Part shown: positions 7,296-16,871 of the stretch, piece after piece | Position numbering within the stretch: the stretch's first letter is position 1 | Layout of the letters: every line of letters starts with the position of its first letter | Assembly: GCF_017848315.1 (NCBI RefSeq) | Contig: NZ_JAFKEC010000060.1 | Coordinates: forward strand, 1 to 36,052 | Origin: Pseudomonas palmensis | Lineage (GTDB): Bacteria; Pseudomonadota; Gammaproteobacteria; Pseudomonadales; Pseudomonadaceae | Direction of reading: 5' to 3' | Length of the DNA: 36,052 nucleotides | The notes under the pieces: model-generated | Database searches by the model: none | What the model was told of the DNA's origin: nothing | Seen by the model: only the letters and a program-made list of their open reading frames with translations | Made by a program: the position numbers and the translations under genes

Positions 7296-8225
7296 TCAGC
7301 CCATCAGCTCGACATCCGGAATCGCCGCCACCGTGGTTTCGCGCAGCAGCGCCAGGAACTCGACGACATAGGGTTTCTGGCTGTCTGCCGGCAAGGTGGC
7401 AGCCCAGATATCCGAGATAAGCCCCTCGCGGGTGATGGGCCTGGCCGTCACGTACTGACGCTGGAGGTAGGTCTGCACGGCCCAGCGTGGCAGCACCGCA
7501 ATGCCGCGCCGCGCGGCCACCAGCATCAGGATCGCGACAGTCAGCTCGGCGGTGCGGCGCACAGGCTTGATCCCCGCGGGCCGCAGCAATGAGCGGACAA
7601 TGTCCAGCGCGTCTTCCTCGATCGGATAGGTCACCAGGGTTTCGTCGATAAAGTCCTCGGCCGTCAAGAACTCGCGCAGGGCCAAGGGGTGGTCGTTGGC
7701 AACCAGTGCCACCAGCGGATAGCGAAACAGCCCGTGAAAATCGACCCCTTCCTCGTCCCTTTCGGAGCAGGACACCAGTGCAAGATCGGCGGTGCGCTGA
7801 TGCAGCAGGCCAACGGGATCGTCGTGATAACCCGATACCAGGTCCACTTCCACCTCAGGCCAGCGTGCTCTAAAGGCATCGACTGCGGGCATGAGCCAGT
7901 CAAAACAGGTGTGGCATTCGACAGCGATACGCAAGGTACCGCCGGTGCCTTCGGCCATCTGCAGCAGGTCACGCGTGGTCTGATTAAGAATGGGCACCAC
8001 TTTGTCGGCGGCTTCCAGCAGCCGCTTGCCAGCCGGCGTAAAGACCACCGGGGAAGACTTGCGAACGAACAATGGGGTGCCGAAAAACTCCTCCAGCGCC
8101 TTGATGTGATGGGACAAGGCGCCTTGGGTCAGTCGCATCCAGGACGCGGCGCGGGAGACGCTGCCGCTGTCGCGCAGGGCCACCAGCGTTTGCAGGTGGC
8201 GAACATCGATCGGGATTCTGTCCAT
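7296..8225 (-). CDS. MetR-like LysR-type transcriptional regulator
   Basis: This 309-residue protein follows the MetR pattern closely. Its N-terminus reads VRHLQTLVALRDSGSVSRAA and TQGALSHHIKALEEFFGTPL, followed by LFVRKSSPVVFTPAGKRLL. The effector domain has RIAVECHTCFDWLMPAV and ARWPEVEVDLVSGYHDDP, and the late part has MLVAARRGIAVLPRWAV, all reminiscent of E. coli MetR, which senses homocysteine. Here the divergent partner is an MFS transporter rather than metE, so the true effector may be different. A perfect 20-base palindrome sits between the two starts. Its stop codon is 19 bases from the stop of the other LysR gene, in convergent orientation. No clear Shine-Dalgarno precedes ATG 8225. 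Confidence 0.85.
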   Translation of the reverse strand: MDRIPIDVRHLQTLVALRDSGSVSRAASWMRLTQGALSHHIKALEEFFGTPLFVRKSSPVVFTPAGKRLLEAADKVVPILNQTTRDLLQMAEGTGGTLRIAVECHTCFDWLMPAVDAFRARWPEVEVDLVSGYHDDPVGLLHQRTADLALVSCSERDEEGVDFHGLFRYPLVALVANDHPLALREFLTAEDFIDETLVTYPIEEDALDIVRSLLRPAGIKPVRRTAELTVAILMLVAARRGIAVLPRWAVQTYLQRQYVTARPITREGLISDIWAATLPADSQKPYVVEFLALLRETTVAAIPDVELMG

Positions 8226-8250
8226 TAAATTTACTGAGGTTAGGTGACGA

Positions 8251-8270
8251 TATTATTCGTTTGAATAATA
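8251..8270. promoter_or_regulatory. Perfect 20-bp palindrome, likely operator of the MetR-like regulator
   Basis: TATTATTC-GTTT-GAATAATA is a perfect inverted repeat with 8-base arms. It lies 26 bases upstream of the regulator start and 64 bases upstream of the MFS start. LysR proteins bind dyads with AT-rich T-N11-A cores in such divergent regions, so this is the best operator candidate in the gap. Confidence 0.6.
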
Positions 8271-8333
8271 GACCTGCGATTTTCATACTTCCAGCCTCGA
8301 TTTCACCCAGGCAAGACAGAGGCTGCACGCAAG

Positions 8334-9530
8334 ATGAAAAAAACACACATGCACAGGCAGGTCGGCATTCTGGCAAGTGCACAGGCCTTGTTCCAGACGG
8401 TTTCGGTTCTGGTGATGACCATCGGCGCACTGGCAGGCGCCCAGTTGACCCACCGCGCCGACATGGCCACATTGCCTATCGCCAGCATGTTCCTGGGCAC
8501 CGCACTGGCGATGTTTCCGGCCTCGTCATTCATGGCAAACGCCGGGCGCAGGGCCGGCTTTGTACTTGGCGCGGCGCTGGGCGTGACCGGCGGCATGGTC
8601 GCTGCCGCCGGTATCTGGTTCGGCTCCCTGGCCCTGCTCGCACTGGGCACCTTCCTGGTCGGCACCTATCAGGCCTTTGCCCAGTTCTACCGTTTTGCCG
8701 CAAGCGAGGTCGCGGACGAGAGCTTGCGCCCCAAGGCCATCTCGCTGGTGCTGGCAGGTGGCATAGTCGCTGCACTGCTGGGGCCGGCGTTGGCGCGGTT
8801 CGGAGGCCAGTGGATAGGCCCGCAGTACTTCGGGTCATTTGTTCTGCTGACCGTCGTCGCCGTGTTGGGGCTGGGCGTGCTGCTGTTTCTGGATATGCCT
8901 GCCACCGAACCACCGGCGGCGGCCCTGGACAAGGGCCGGCCATGGGCCCGGATCGTCCTGCAGCCGACCTACCTGGTAGCCCTGTTCGGCGCGGTGACCG
9001 GCTATGGCGTGATGATACTGGCGATGACGGCGACTCCGCTGGCGATGCTCCACCATCACCATCCGCTGGCCACGGCCGCCACCGTCATCCAGTTGCACGT
9101 GATGGGCATGTTCCTGCCCTCGTTCTTCACCGGCGCCCTGATTTCCCGGCTGGGTGCGGCGTGGGTGATGCTGCTGGGCGTGATGCTGCTGGCCTTGCAC
9201 GTTCTGACCACCTGGTCCGGCACGGGCTTCAATGCCTTTGCCAGTGCTCTGGTTCTGCTGGGTGTGGGCTGGAATTTCCTGTTCATCGGCGGCACGGCCT
9301 TGCTGACCACAACCTACAGCCCGGCGGAAAAGAGCCGGGCCCAGGCGACCAACGACATGGCGATTTTTGCGGTGGGGTTGACGTGCTCGTTTGGCGCAGG
9401 CGGCCTGCTCGACGTGTTTGGCTGGCAGGTGCTGAATGCGCTGCTGCTGCCTTGGCTGGGGCTTGCCGGCCTGATGATCGTATGGCGGCTCGTGGCTGAA
9501 AACCGCACCCGAGCGCTACCGCAGGGCTAG
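8334..9530 (+). CDS. Major facilitator superfamily transporter
   Basis: This is a 398-residue very hydrophobic protein with about twelve membrane segments in two halves. The loop between segments 2 and 3 has ANAGRRAGF, a version of the MFS motif GxxxDRxGRR lacking the Asp. A charged central loop (about residues 188-205) divides the halves. A histidine cluster, LHHHHPLATAA, follows in the second half and is unusual. Substrate specificity cannot be read. The gene is divergent from the MetR-like regulator and probably under its control, so an export or uptake role for a small metabolite is plausible. The ATG at 8334 has only a poor ribosome-binding site, but no better start is visible. Confidence 0.85.
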   Translation: MKKTHMHRQVGILASAQALFQTVSVLVMTIGALAGAQLTHRADMATLPIASMFLGTALAMFPASSFMANAGRRAGFVLGAALGVTGGMVAAAGIWFGSLALLALGTFLVGTYQAFAQFYRFAASEVADESLRPKAISLVLAGGIVAALLGPALARFGGQWIGPQYFGSFVLLTVVAVLGLGVLLFLDMPATEPPAAALDKGRPWARIVLQPTYLVALFGAVTGYGVMILAMTATPLAMLHHHHPLATAATVIQLHVMGMFLPSFFTGALISRLGAAWVMLLGVMLLALHVLTTWSGTGFNAFASALVLLGVGWNFLFIGGTALLTTTYSPAEKSRAQATNDMAIFAVGLTCSFGAGGLLDVFGWQVLNALLLPWLGLAGLMIVWRLVAENRTRALPQG

Positions 9531-9627
9531 GGCCGCACGGGGTGTGGCACCCGGGATGATCCGGCAAGCACTCCAGCTCTTGTATAGACTGGGTCTGGAC
9601 GCGCCTCATCACTGACGGGATTGCACG

Positions 9628-12600
9628 ATGAATCACCGCTACACCCGCCTGGACAGGCTGGCCAGCAGTTCACTGCGCCTGAACATGGGGCTTGCCGTGC
9701 TCCTGGGCCTGGCGCTGCTGTTGACTGGCTTGTGCTACTGGGGCGTGAATCGCATGCTGCAGAAGCAGGAAGACACGGTGAAGTTTCACTTCGCCCGCCT
9801 GATGGAAAACATCCGCGAGCAGGAAGCCTTTCTCAGCGCCGTGTCGCGCAAAAGCGCCGAAGGCCAACTGCTGGGCGCCTCCAGTGTGCCGGTGGTGGTG
9901 CAACGGTCTTCGTCCGATGCCACCGGTGCGGTCTATGAAGAAATCGAATACGCCTTCTCCCTGCCGTTCAGCGTGAAGATCAACCCGGCCAGGATCGCAG
10001 CCTCGCAACACGCCAGCGTCTCTACCCTGGGGGCGAACCTGGCCAACTACTACAGTGCATTCTGGTCGGCTTCGCACTATCAATCGCCCCAGGTGCTGTT
10101 GTTCAACCTGCCGGACAACTTCGATATCAGCGTACCGGCCATGGGGCGCCTGCGCGGCACGGGTCGGCCCCGACAAGAGGACTTCGATCGTGTGGTGCGC
10201 CAGGTGGGCAAGAGCCTGCACGACCACGCGCCGCAGGACCACCAGGTGCAGTGGGTGCCTTATGACGCAGGCCCCGATGCCCCTGCCGCTGTGCTGGGGT
10301 ATGTCGACATCGACCTGTCGGCAACCCGGCTGCACATTTCAGGGGCCAGCCCCTCGGTGGTGGTGGCGTCCATGTTCACGCTGGATCAGGTCAACAACAT
10401 CGAACGCATTATGCAGTGGTCGATCTACGATCACTTCAGCCTGATCGCCCCCACCCGCGAGGCATTGGTGGGCGAGTTCAAGCCCGATCGGGTGCTGCAT
10501 GAAGGCCTGAACCTGAACGCTGACGGGCTGGTGTTCCGTGTGACAAGCCCGGGCGAGCAGCCCTGGACCGGCATCTATGTGATCGGTTTCAAAAGCTTTG
10601 TGGACTATGCCTTCTGGCCGCTGCTGGGGCTGGTTGCACTGATGCTGGCCGGATTGGGCGGCGGCTGGGCGTTCAATCACTGGTATCGCAAGCATGTGGT
10701 GTTGCCTGCCCACCGTGCACTTGAAGACATCGCCGAGAGCGAGGCTTTCAGTCGAGCCGTCATCGACACGGCGCCAGCCGGTCTGTGCGTGCTGCGTTGC
10801 AGCGACTACGCGGTGCTGCTGGAAAACCAGCACGCCCAGCAGTCCCACGGCAGCGCCACGCTGATCAGCGCCCTGCGTCGACAGCACGACCTGGCCGAGC
10901 GGGGCTCAACCGATCTGCAGGTTGAAGGCCGCCATTGGCACGTGAGCCTTGTGCCTACCCGCTACCACGGCGAAAACGCCTGGCTGTGTGCCTTTCATGA
11001 CGTTACCCGGCTTGTCGAAGATGCCGCCAGCCTTGAACAGGCGCGCTTGGCCGCCGATTCCGCCAATGAAGCCAAGACACGTTTCCTGGCCACCATGAGC
11101 CATGAGATCCGCACACCGCTGTACGGCGTACTGGGCACCCTGGAGCTGATGGGGCTGACCGCGCTCGACCCGCGCCAGCAGCACTACCTGCAGACCATCC
11201 AGCGATCATCGGCCACCCTGTTCCAGCTGATCAGCGACGTGCTGGATGTGTCGAAGATCGAATCCGGACAGATGACCATCGACGATCTGGACTTCTGCCC
11301 TCTGGAGATGATCGAGGCCACACTCGGCACCTACAGTGCATACGCCCAGGCCAAAGGCTTGCAACTGTATGCCTGCATCGATGCCGACCTGCCCGACCGG
11401 CTGCGCGGCGATCCGTTGCGCATTCGCCAGATCCTCAACAACCTGCTGAGCAATGCCATCAAGTTCACCGACAGCGGCCGGGTGGTGCTGCGGGCTCGGG
11501 TCGTGGAACAGGACAGCGAATACAGCCAGTTGCAGTGGCAGGTCAGCGATTCGGGACTGGGCATTTCCCAGGCCCAGCAGGTGCATCTGTTCGACCCGTT
11601 CTATCAGGTGCGCGACGCCAGCAGCGAGGCCGGTGCAGGCCTGGGCCTGTCCATCTGCCGCCGGCTCTGCGAACTGATGGACGGCCAGCTCGACGTGGTC
11701 AGTGCAATCGGGCTGGGCAGCAGTTTCACCCTGCAGCTGAAGCTGCCCCGCGCGCCCGGCGCACTCACCGACTGTCCTGAACTCGAGCCATCCACCGCCC
11801 CTGTGTACGTGCGCGCACCCGTCCCGGAACTGGCCCGGCACCTTTGCGCCTGGCTCGTTCGGCTGGGGGTCGACGCCCGTCCGCTGGCCAGCGACATGGG
11901 TTCGGGCAACGACGCGACACTGTTGGTGGACATGCTCGCGTCCGGTCAAGCGTGGGCTGGCCCCCGGATCAACGCCGTACCGGGCGGGCCCAACCCACCC
12001 GACCACGGCGCTGATGGCTGGGAGGTCGATGCCTACGACGTTCGCGCGATCGCCAGGGCGGTGGGCCTGGCGCACGGCGGTCACGACACGCAGCACAGCG
12101 CCTGGCCAGCGGGCACCCGCCAGCCACTGGACCTGCGGATTCTGGTAGCCGAAGACAACCCCATCAATCAGGCGATCATCAAGGAGCAACTCGAAGCCCT
12201 GGGCTGCGTGGTCACGGTGGCGTTCAACGGTGAGCAGGCACTGGCACTCTGGGCGCCCGGGGCGTACGACCTGGTGCTCACCGACGTCAACATGCCGGTT
12301 ATCAATGGCTATGAGCTGACCCAGGCATTGCGCCAGCAGGATGCCGACCTGCCCGTGATCGGCATCACAGCCAACGCCATGCGCGATGAAGGCGAGCGCT
12401 GCGCGGCCGTGGGCATGAACGCCTGGATGGTCAAGCCCCTGAACCTGCACACCTTGCGCACTCAGCTGTTGCAGCACTGCGAGCTGGTTCTGCCGCAGCC
12501 CTTCACCGAGGTCGACGAACCCGCCACCACACTCTTGAGCGACGTCGACACCGTCCACGTTCCGCCTGCGATGCGAAAACTGTTCATCACCTCGATGCGC

Positions 12601-12843
12601 GACGACCTGCACAAGATCCACGTCGCACTGGACAACGCCGATGCCGGCGTCCTGGCGCAGGTACTGCACAGCCTGGGCGGCGCCCTGTGCTCGGTTCAGG
12701 CGTTCACCCTGGCCACCTTGTGCGCCGAACTGGAATGCCAGCTTGCGGGGTCGCACATCACGCCGCAGCTGGCCCGGAAAGTACGCCAGGTGCAAACGCG
12801 CCTGGAGACCGTGCTGAACACACAGCAGGCCCTGGACGGTTGA
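9628..12843 (+). CDS. RcsC-like hybrid sensor histidine kinase with receiver and Hpt domains
   Basis: This 1071-residue membrane kinase has a first membrane segment at about residues 19-40, a large periplasmic sensor region to about 328, and a second membrane segment at 329-350. A PAS-like linker (AVIDTAPAGLCVLRC) and a coiled coil follow. The kinase core has H492 in SHEIRTPLYGVLGTLELM, the N box LLSNAIKFTD and the G boxes SDSGLGIS and GAGLGLSICRRLC. A middle region resembles the RcsC ABL domain. The receiver has phosphoacceptor D886 (LVLTDVNMP) and the closing K in MVKPLN. A C-terminal Hpt-like domain carries H1014 (VLHSLGG). The overall pattern matches enterobacterial RcsC, which lacks the fused Hpt. 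A partner response regulator is not encoded next to it. Its nearest neighbours are the MFS gene upstream and the terminator/tRNA region downstream. Confidence 0.9.
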   Translation: MNHRYTRLDRLASSSLRLNMGLAVLLGLALLLTGLCYWGVNRMLQKQEDTVKFHFARLMENIREQEAFLSAVSRKSAEGQLLGASSVPVVVQRSSSDATGAVYEEIEYAFSLPFSVKINPARIAASQHASVSTLGANLANYYSAFWSASHYQSPQVLLFNLPDNFDISVPAMGRLRGTGRPRQEDFDRVVRQVGKSLHDHAPQDHQVQWVPYDAGPDAPAAVLGYVDIDLSATRLHISGASPSVVVASMFTLDQVNNIERIMQWSIYDHFSLIAPTREALVGEFKPDRVLHEGLNLNADGLVFRVTSPGEQPWTGIYVIGFKSFVDYAFWPLLGLVALMLAGLGGGWAFNHWYRKHVVLPAHRALEDIAESEAFSRAVIDTAPAGLCVLRCSDYAVLLENQHAQQSHGSATLISALRRQHDLAERGSTDLQVEGRHWHVSLVPTRYHGENAWLCAFHDVTRLVEDAASLEQARLAADSANEAKTRFLATMSHEIRTPLYGVLGTLELMGLTALDPRQQHYLQTIQRSSATLFQLISDVLDVSKIESGQMTIDDLDFCPLEMIEATLGTYSAYAQAKGLQLYACIDADLPDRLRGDPLRIRQILNNLLSNAIKFTDSGRVVLRARVVEQDSEYSQLQWQVSDSGLGISQAQQVHLFDPFYQVRDASSEAGAGLGLSICRRLCELMDGQLDVVSAIGLGSSFTLQLKLPRAPGALTDCPELEPSTAPVYVRAPVPELARHLCAWLVRLGVDARPLASDMGSGNDATLLVDMLASGQAWAGPRINAVPGGPNPPDHGADGWEVDAYDVRAIARAVGLAHGGHDTQHSAWPAGTRQPLDLRILVAEDNPINQAIIKEQLEALGCVVTVAFNGEQALALWAPGAYDLVLTDVNMPVINGYELTQALRQQDADLPVIGITANAMRDEGERCAAVGMNAWMVKPLNLHTLRTQLLQHCELVLPQPFTEVDEPATTLLSDVDTVHVPPAMRKLFITSMRDDLHKIHVALDNADAGVLAQVLHSLGGALCSVQAFTLATLCAELECQLAGSHITPQLARKVRQVQTRLETVLNTQQALDG

Positions 12844-12885
12844 AGCCGTCCTGTCTTGCGTATTCGAAGAGGATTGTTGCGCAAC

Positions 12886-12914
12886 GAAAAAAGGGCCACT
12901 TTTCAGTGGCCCTT
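12886..12914 (-). terminator. Strong intrinsic terminator for the pgsA-tRNA-Gly transcript (bidirectional)
   Basis: Arms at 12891-12900 and 12905-12914 are perfect 10-base complements (AAGGGCCACT against AGTGGCCCTT) with a four-base loop. Read on the minus strand the stem is followed by six T residues, an ideal intrinsic terminator about 45 bases past the tRNA. On the plus strand it is followed by a weaker T-rich run and may also end the sensor kinase transcript. Confidence 0.85.
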
Positions 12915-12958
12915 CTTTCTGACGAATTACAGACCTTTCGATCTGTAGCTCCAAATAC

Positions 12959-13034
<76 letters not shown>

Positions 13035-13099
13035 GTCGTGTTGATGGGGGCCATTCTAGCGATTTTAAAAACGCCGTCAACCCCTTGATTCAAAAAAGT

Positions 13100-13660
13100 T
13101 TATTTTATTTCAGAGCCTTCACGCAGGTGCGGCCAGGCTGCACGCAGGTAGTGCACCATCGACCACAGGGTCAGCCCCGCCGCCACCAGCAGCAGCGCAT
13201 AACCCAGGCCTACCCAGAACCCCCACACCGGCGGATTGCCCAGCAGGATCACCAGCGCCAGCATCTGCGCCGCGGTCTTCCACTTGCCCAGGTTGGACAC
13301 CGCCACATGGGCACGTGCGCCCATCTCGGCCATCCATTCACGCAGCGCCGACACCACGATCTCGCGACCGATGATGACCGCCGCCGGCAGCGTGAGCCAC
13401 AGGTTGGCATGCACCTGCACCAGCAGCACCAGGGCCACGGCCACCATCAGCTTGTCCGCGACCGGGTCGAGGAAGGCGCCAAACGGAGTGCTCTGCTGCC
13501 ACCGACGAGCCAGGTAACCGTCCAGCCAGTCGGTGGCGGCGGCAACGGCAAACACGCTGCTGGCGGCTATGTAGCTCCAGTGATACGGCACATAGAACAG
13601 CAGTATGAAGATCGGTATGAGCAGAACGCGTAGTACGGTAAGCAGATTCGGGATATTCAT
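13100..13660 (-). CDS. pgsA: CDP-diacylglycerol--glycerol-3-phosphate 3-phosphatidyltransferase
   Basis: PgsA is a 186-residue inner-membrane enzyme that makes phosphatidylglycerophosphate from CDP-diacylglycerol and glycerol-3-phosphate, the committed step to phosphatidylglycerol and cardiolipin. The CDP-alcohol phosphotransferase signature DG-x2-AR-x8-G-x3-D-x3-D is seen in DWLDGYLARRWQQSTPFG followed by AFLDPVADKL. Four to six hydrophobic segments cover the rest. I chose the ATG giving MNIPNLLTVLRVLL, as in P. aeruginosa; a GTG two codons upstream is less likely. It follows uvrC by 32 bases and precedes tRNA-Gly, the standard Pseudomonas order. Confidence 0.95.
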   Translation of the reverse strand: MNIPNLLTVLRVLLIPIFILLFYVPYHWSYIAASSVFAVAAATDWLDGYLARRWQQSTPFGAFLDPVADKLMVAVALVLLVQVHANLWLTLPAAVIIGREIVVSALREWMAEMGARAHVAVSNLGKWKTAAQMLALVILLGNPPVWGFWVGLGYALLLVAAGLTLWSMVHYLRAAWPHLREGSEIK

Positions 13661-13692
13661 CGGCACAACTGGCTGCGAGGTGAGCGGGCATT

Positions 13693-15516
<1,824 letters not shown>

Positions 15517-15517
15517 A

Positions 15518-16159
15518 TCAGAGGTTGGCGTCAACCATACCGTGGCGCACGGCCAGCAACGTCAGTTCCACGTCGCTGGTAACGGAAAGTTTCTCGAAGA
15601 TCCGGTAACGGTACGTATTCACCGTCTTCGGCGACAAGCACAGCTTGTCGGAAATGATCTGCACCTTCTGGCAACCGACGATCATCAGGGCGATCTGGAT
15701 CTCCCGCTCCGACAGGCTGTCGAACGGCGAGGCATTCTGCGGTTCGAACGACTTGAGTGCCAGCTGCTGGGCTATCTGCGGGCTGATGTAGCGCTGCCCG
15801 GCAAACACCAGGCGAATGGCCTGGACCATTTCACCCAGCCCGGCGCCCTTGGTCAGGTAGCCGGCCGCACCGGCCTGCAGCAGGCGGGTGGGAAACGGGT
15901 CTTCCTCGCACACGGTCACGGCCACCACCTTGATGTCGGGGTGGCTGCGCAGCAGCTTGCGGGTCGCCTCCAGGCCACCGATGCCGGGCATCTTGACGTC
16001 CATCAGGACCACGTCGGGCTTGAGTTCGCGGGTGAGTTTCAGTGCTGCCTCGCCGGAATCGGCTTCCCCTACCACCTGCAGGCCGTCGATGTCGGCCAGC
16101 ATGCGGGTAATGCCCGTACGCACCAAATCGTGGTCATCGACCACCAGGACCCTGATCAA
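15518..16159 (-). CDS. gacA: Response regulator GacA
   Basis: This is a 213-residue NarL/FixJ-type regulator. The receiver has the acidic pair in VLVVDDHDLVRTGITRML, phosphoacceptor D54 (VVLMDVKMPG) and the conserved Lys in YLTKGAG. The LuxR-type helix-turn-helix is at the end (LSEREIQIALMI, DKLCLSPKTVNTYRYRIFEK). With sensor GacS it activates small RNAs of the Rsm family, which relieve RsmA/RsmE repression of exoproduct, biofilm and secondary metabolism genes. Translation starts at TTG 16157-16159, preceded by GAGGTG at good spacing, a known feature of Pseudomonas gacA. The open frame continues upstream to 16486 but that extension is not protein-like. It is divergent from the alginate-like cluster. 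Confidence 0.97.
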   Translation of the reverse strand: MIRVLVVDDHDLVRTGITRMLADIDGLQVVGEADSGEAALKLTRELKPDVVLMDVKMPGIGGLEATRKLLRSHPDIKVVAVTVCEEDPFPTRLLQAGAAGYLTKGAGLGEMVQAIRLVFAGQRYISPQIAQQLALKSFEPQNASPFDSLSEREIQIALMIVGCQKVQIISDKLCLSPKTVNTYRYRIFEKLSVTSDVELTLLAVRHGMVDANL

Positions 16160-16227
16160 GCAGACACCTCGCGTTACGGTGTGAATTGTATCCGGCCACC
16201 TTAGCAAAAAATCGACCGGGTGAGCTA

Positions 16228-16255
16228 ACTGTAAACGCCATCCGGCTGACGTCAA
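16228..16255 (-). promoter_or_regulatory. Candidate sigma-70 promoter of gacA
   Basis: On the minus strand TTGACG (16255-16250) and TACAGT (16233-16228) are separated by 16 bases, giving a transcript start about 60 bases before the gacA TTG codon. The -35 box is close to consensus and the -10 box matches at four of six positions. Confidence 0.4.
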
Positions 16256-16613
16256 TTTCCCAGCCTTCCTACGTGGCTCATCGTCACTGCAGCTGGGCTT
16301 CTGCCTGGATGAGCAGACCTGCCTGTACAGGCACAGGCCACGCATGAAACTGAAACTATGCCCGGCTCGCCACGCGGAGCACAAGCGGTGGCGAATGCAA
16401 AAAAAGCAACGCCAATAAAACAGGCTGTTCACGCTCGCGATGCACTCATCAACACAACTAACCCGTCGCCCGATTGCAACTTTCAAAACATTAAGCTGAA
16501 ACGGTTTACCTAATTAAATGAAGGCGATTTGCCACTATTAAAAGTTATGTAAAACCCCCGTGGAAGCATTTTTTTGGCGCCATTAAAACGCACACAATAC
16601 ACATATCAATTTT

Positions 16614-16642
16614 TTGACGTCGAACTTTACACAAACTATAAG
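16614..16642 (+). promoter_or_regulatory. Sigma-70-like promoter of the alginate-like cluster
   Basis: TTGACG (16614-16619) and TATAAG (16637-16642) are separated by exactly 17 bases. Both boxes are near consensus. The predicted start near 16649 leaves a leader of about 220 bases before the algD ATG. The GAACTT inside the spacer looks like an AlgU -35 box, but no TCTGA-like -10 follows at the right distance. Confidence 0.55.
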
Positions 16643-16871
16643 TCATTGTTTTTTAACGGTTTTTTAACTTTCACAAAACAAACTATATTTTTTTCTAGTT
16701 AATTTGATATGAAGTGTTGCCGTTCCAAAATTAAACGCTATAGGATGAAAAAAAGAGAGATAAGCCGCCGACGAACATCAACGTTCGCCGCGTTTCAGTT
16801 TGCGCCTGCCGCCTGAACATTTATCAACTACACAAGGGTTCGCTCAGGCGAACAGTGCTAAAGGGATCTCT

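Larger units (their letters stand above)
16160..16871. promoter_or_regulatory. Divergent gacA/algD control region with AT-rich leader
   Basis: These 712 bases separate gacA from the alginate-like cluster and contain no convincing gene. The gacA-proximal part is mixed in composition and holds a perfect palindrome GCCTGTACAGGC at 16321-16332. From about 16480 to 16760 the sequence becomes strongly AT-rich, unlike the rest of the window, as expected for promoter regions bound by MvaT/MvaU-type silencers. Elements seen are a GGCGCC palindrome at 16576-16581 with T and A runs around it, a sigma-70-like promoter, two TTTTTTAAC copies 11 bases apart (16649-16657, 16660-16668), a longer repeated block (AACTTT...ACAAACTATA at 16623-16640 and 16666-16687), and an AGGATG at 16742-16747 that could bind RsmA/RsmE. 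No AlgU promoter with a proper -10 was found. Confidence 0.6.

Noticed and set aside
16160..16486. N-terminal extension of GacA
   Set aside because: GacA proteins start at the TTG used here, and the extension has no protein-like features.
16622..16650. AlgU-type promoter for algD
   Set aside because: GAACTT is present, but the expected TCTGA-like -10 at 16-17 bases is missing, and the overlapping sigma-70 boxes are better.
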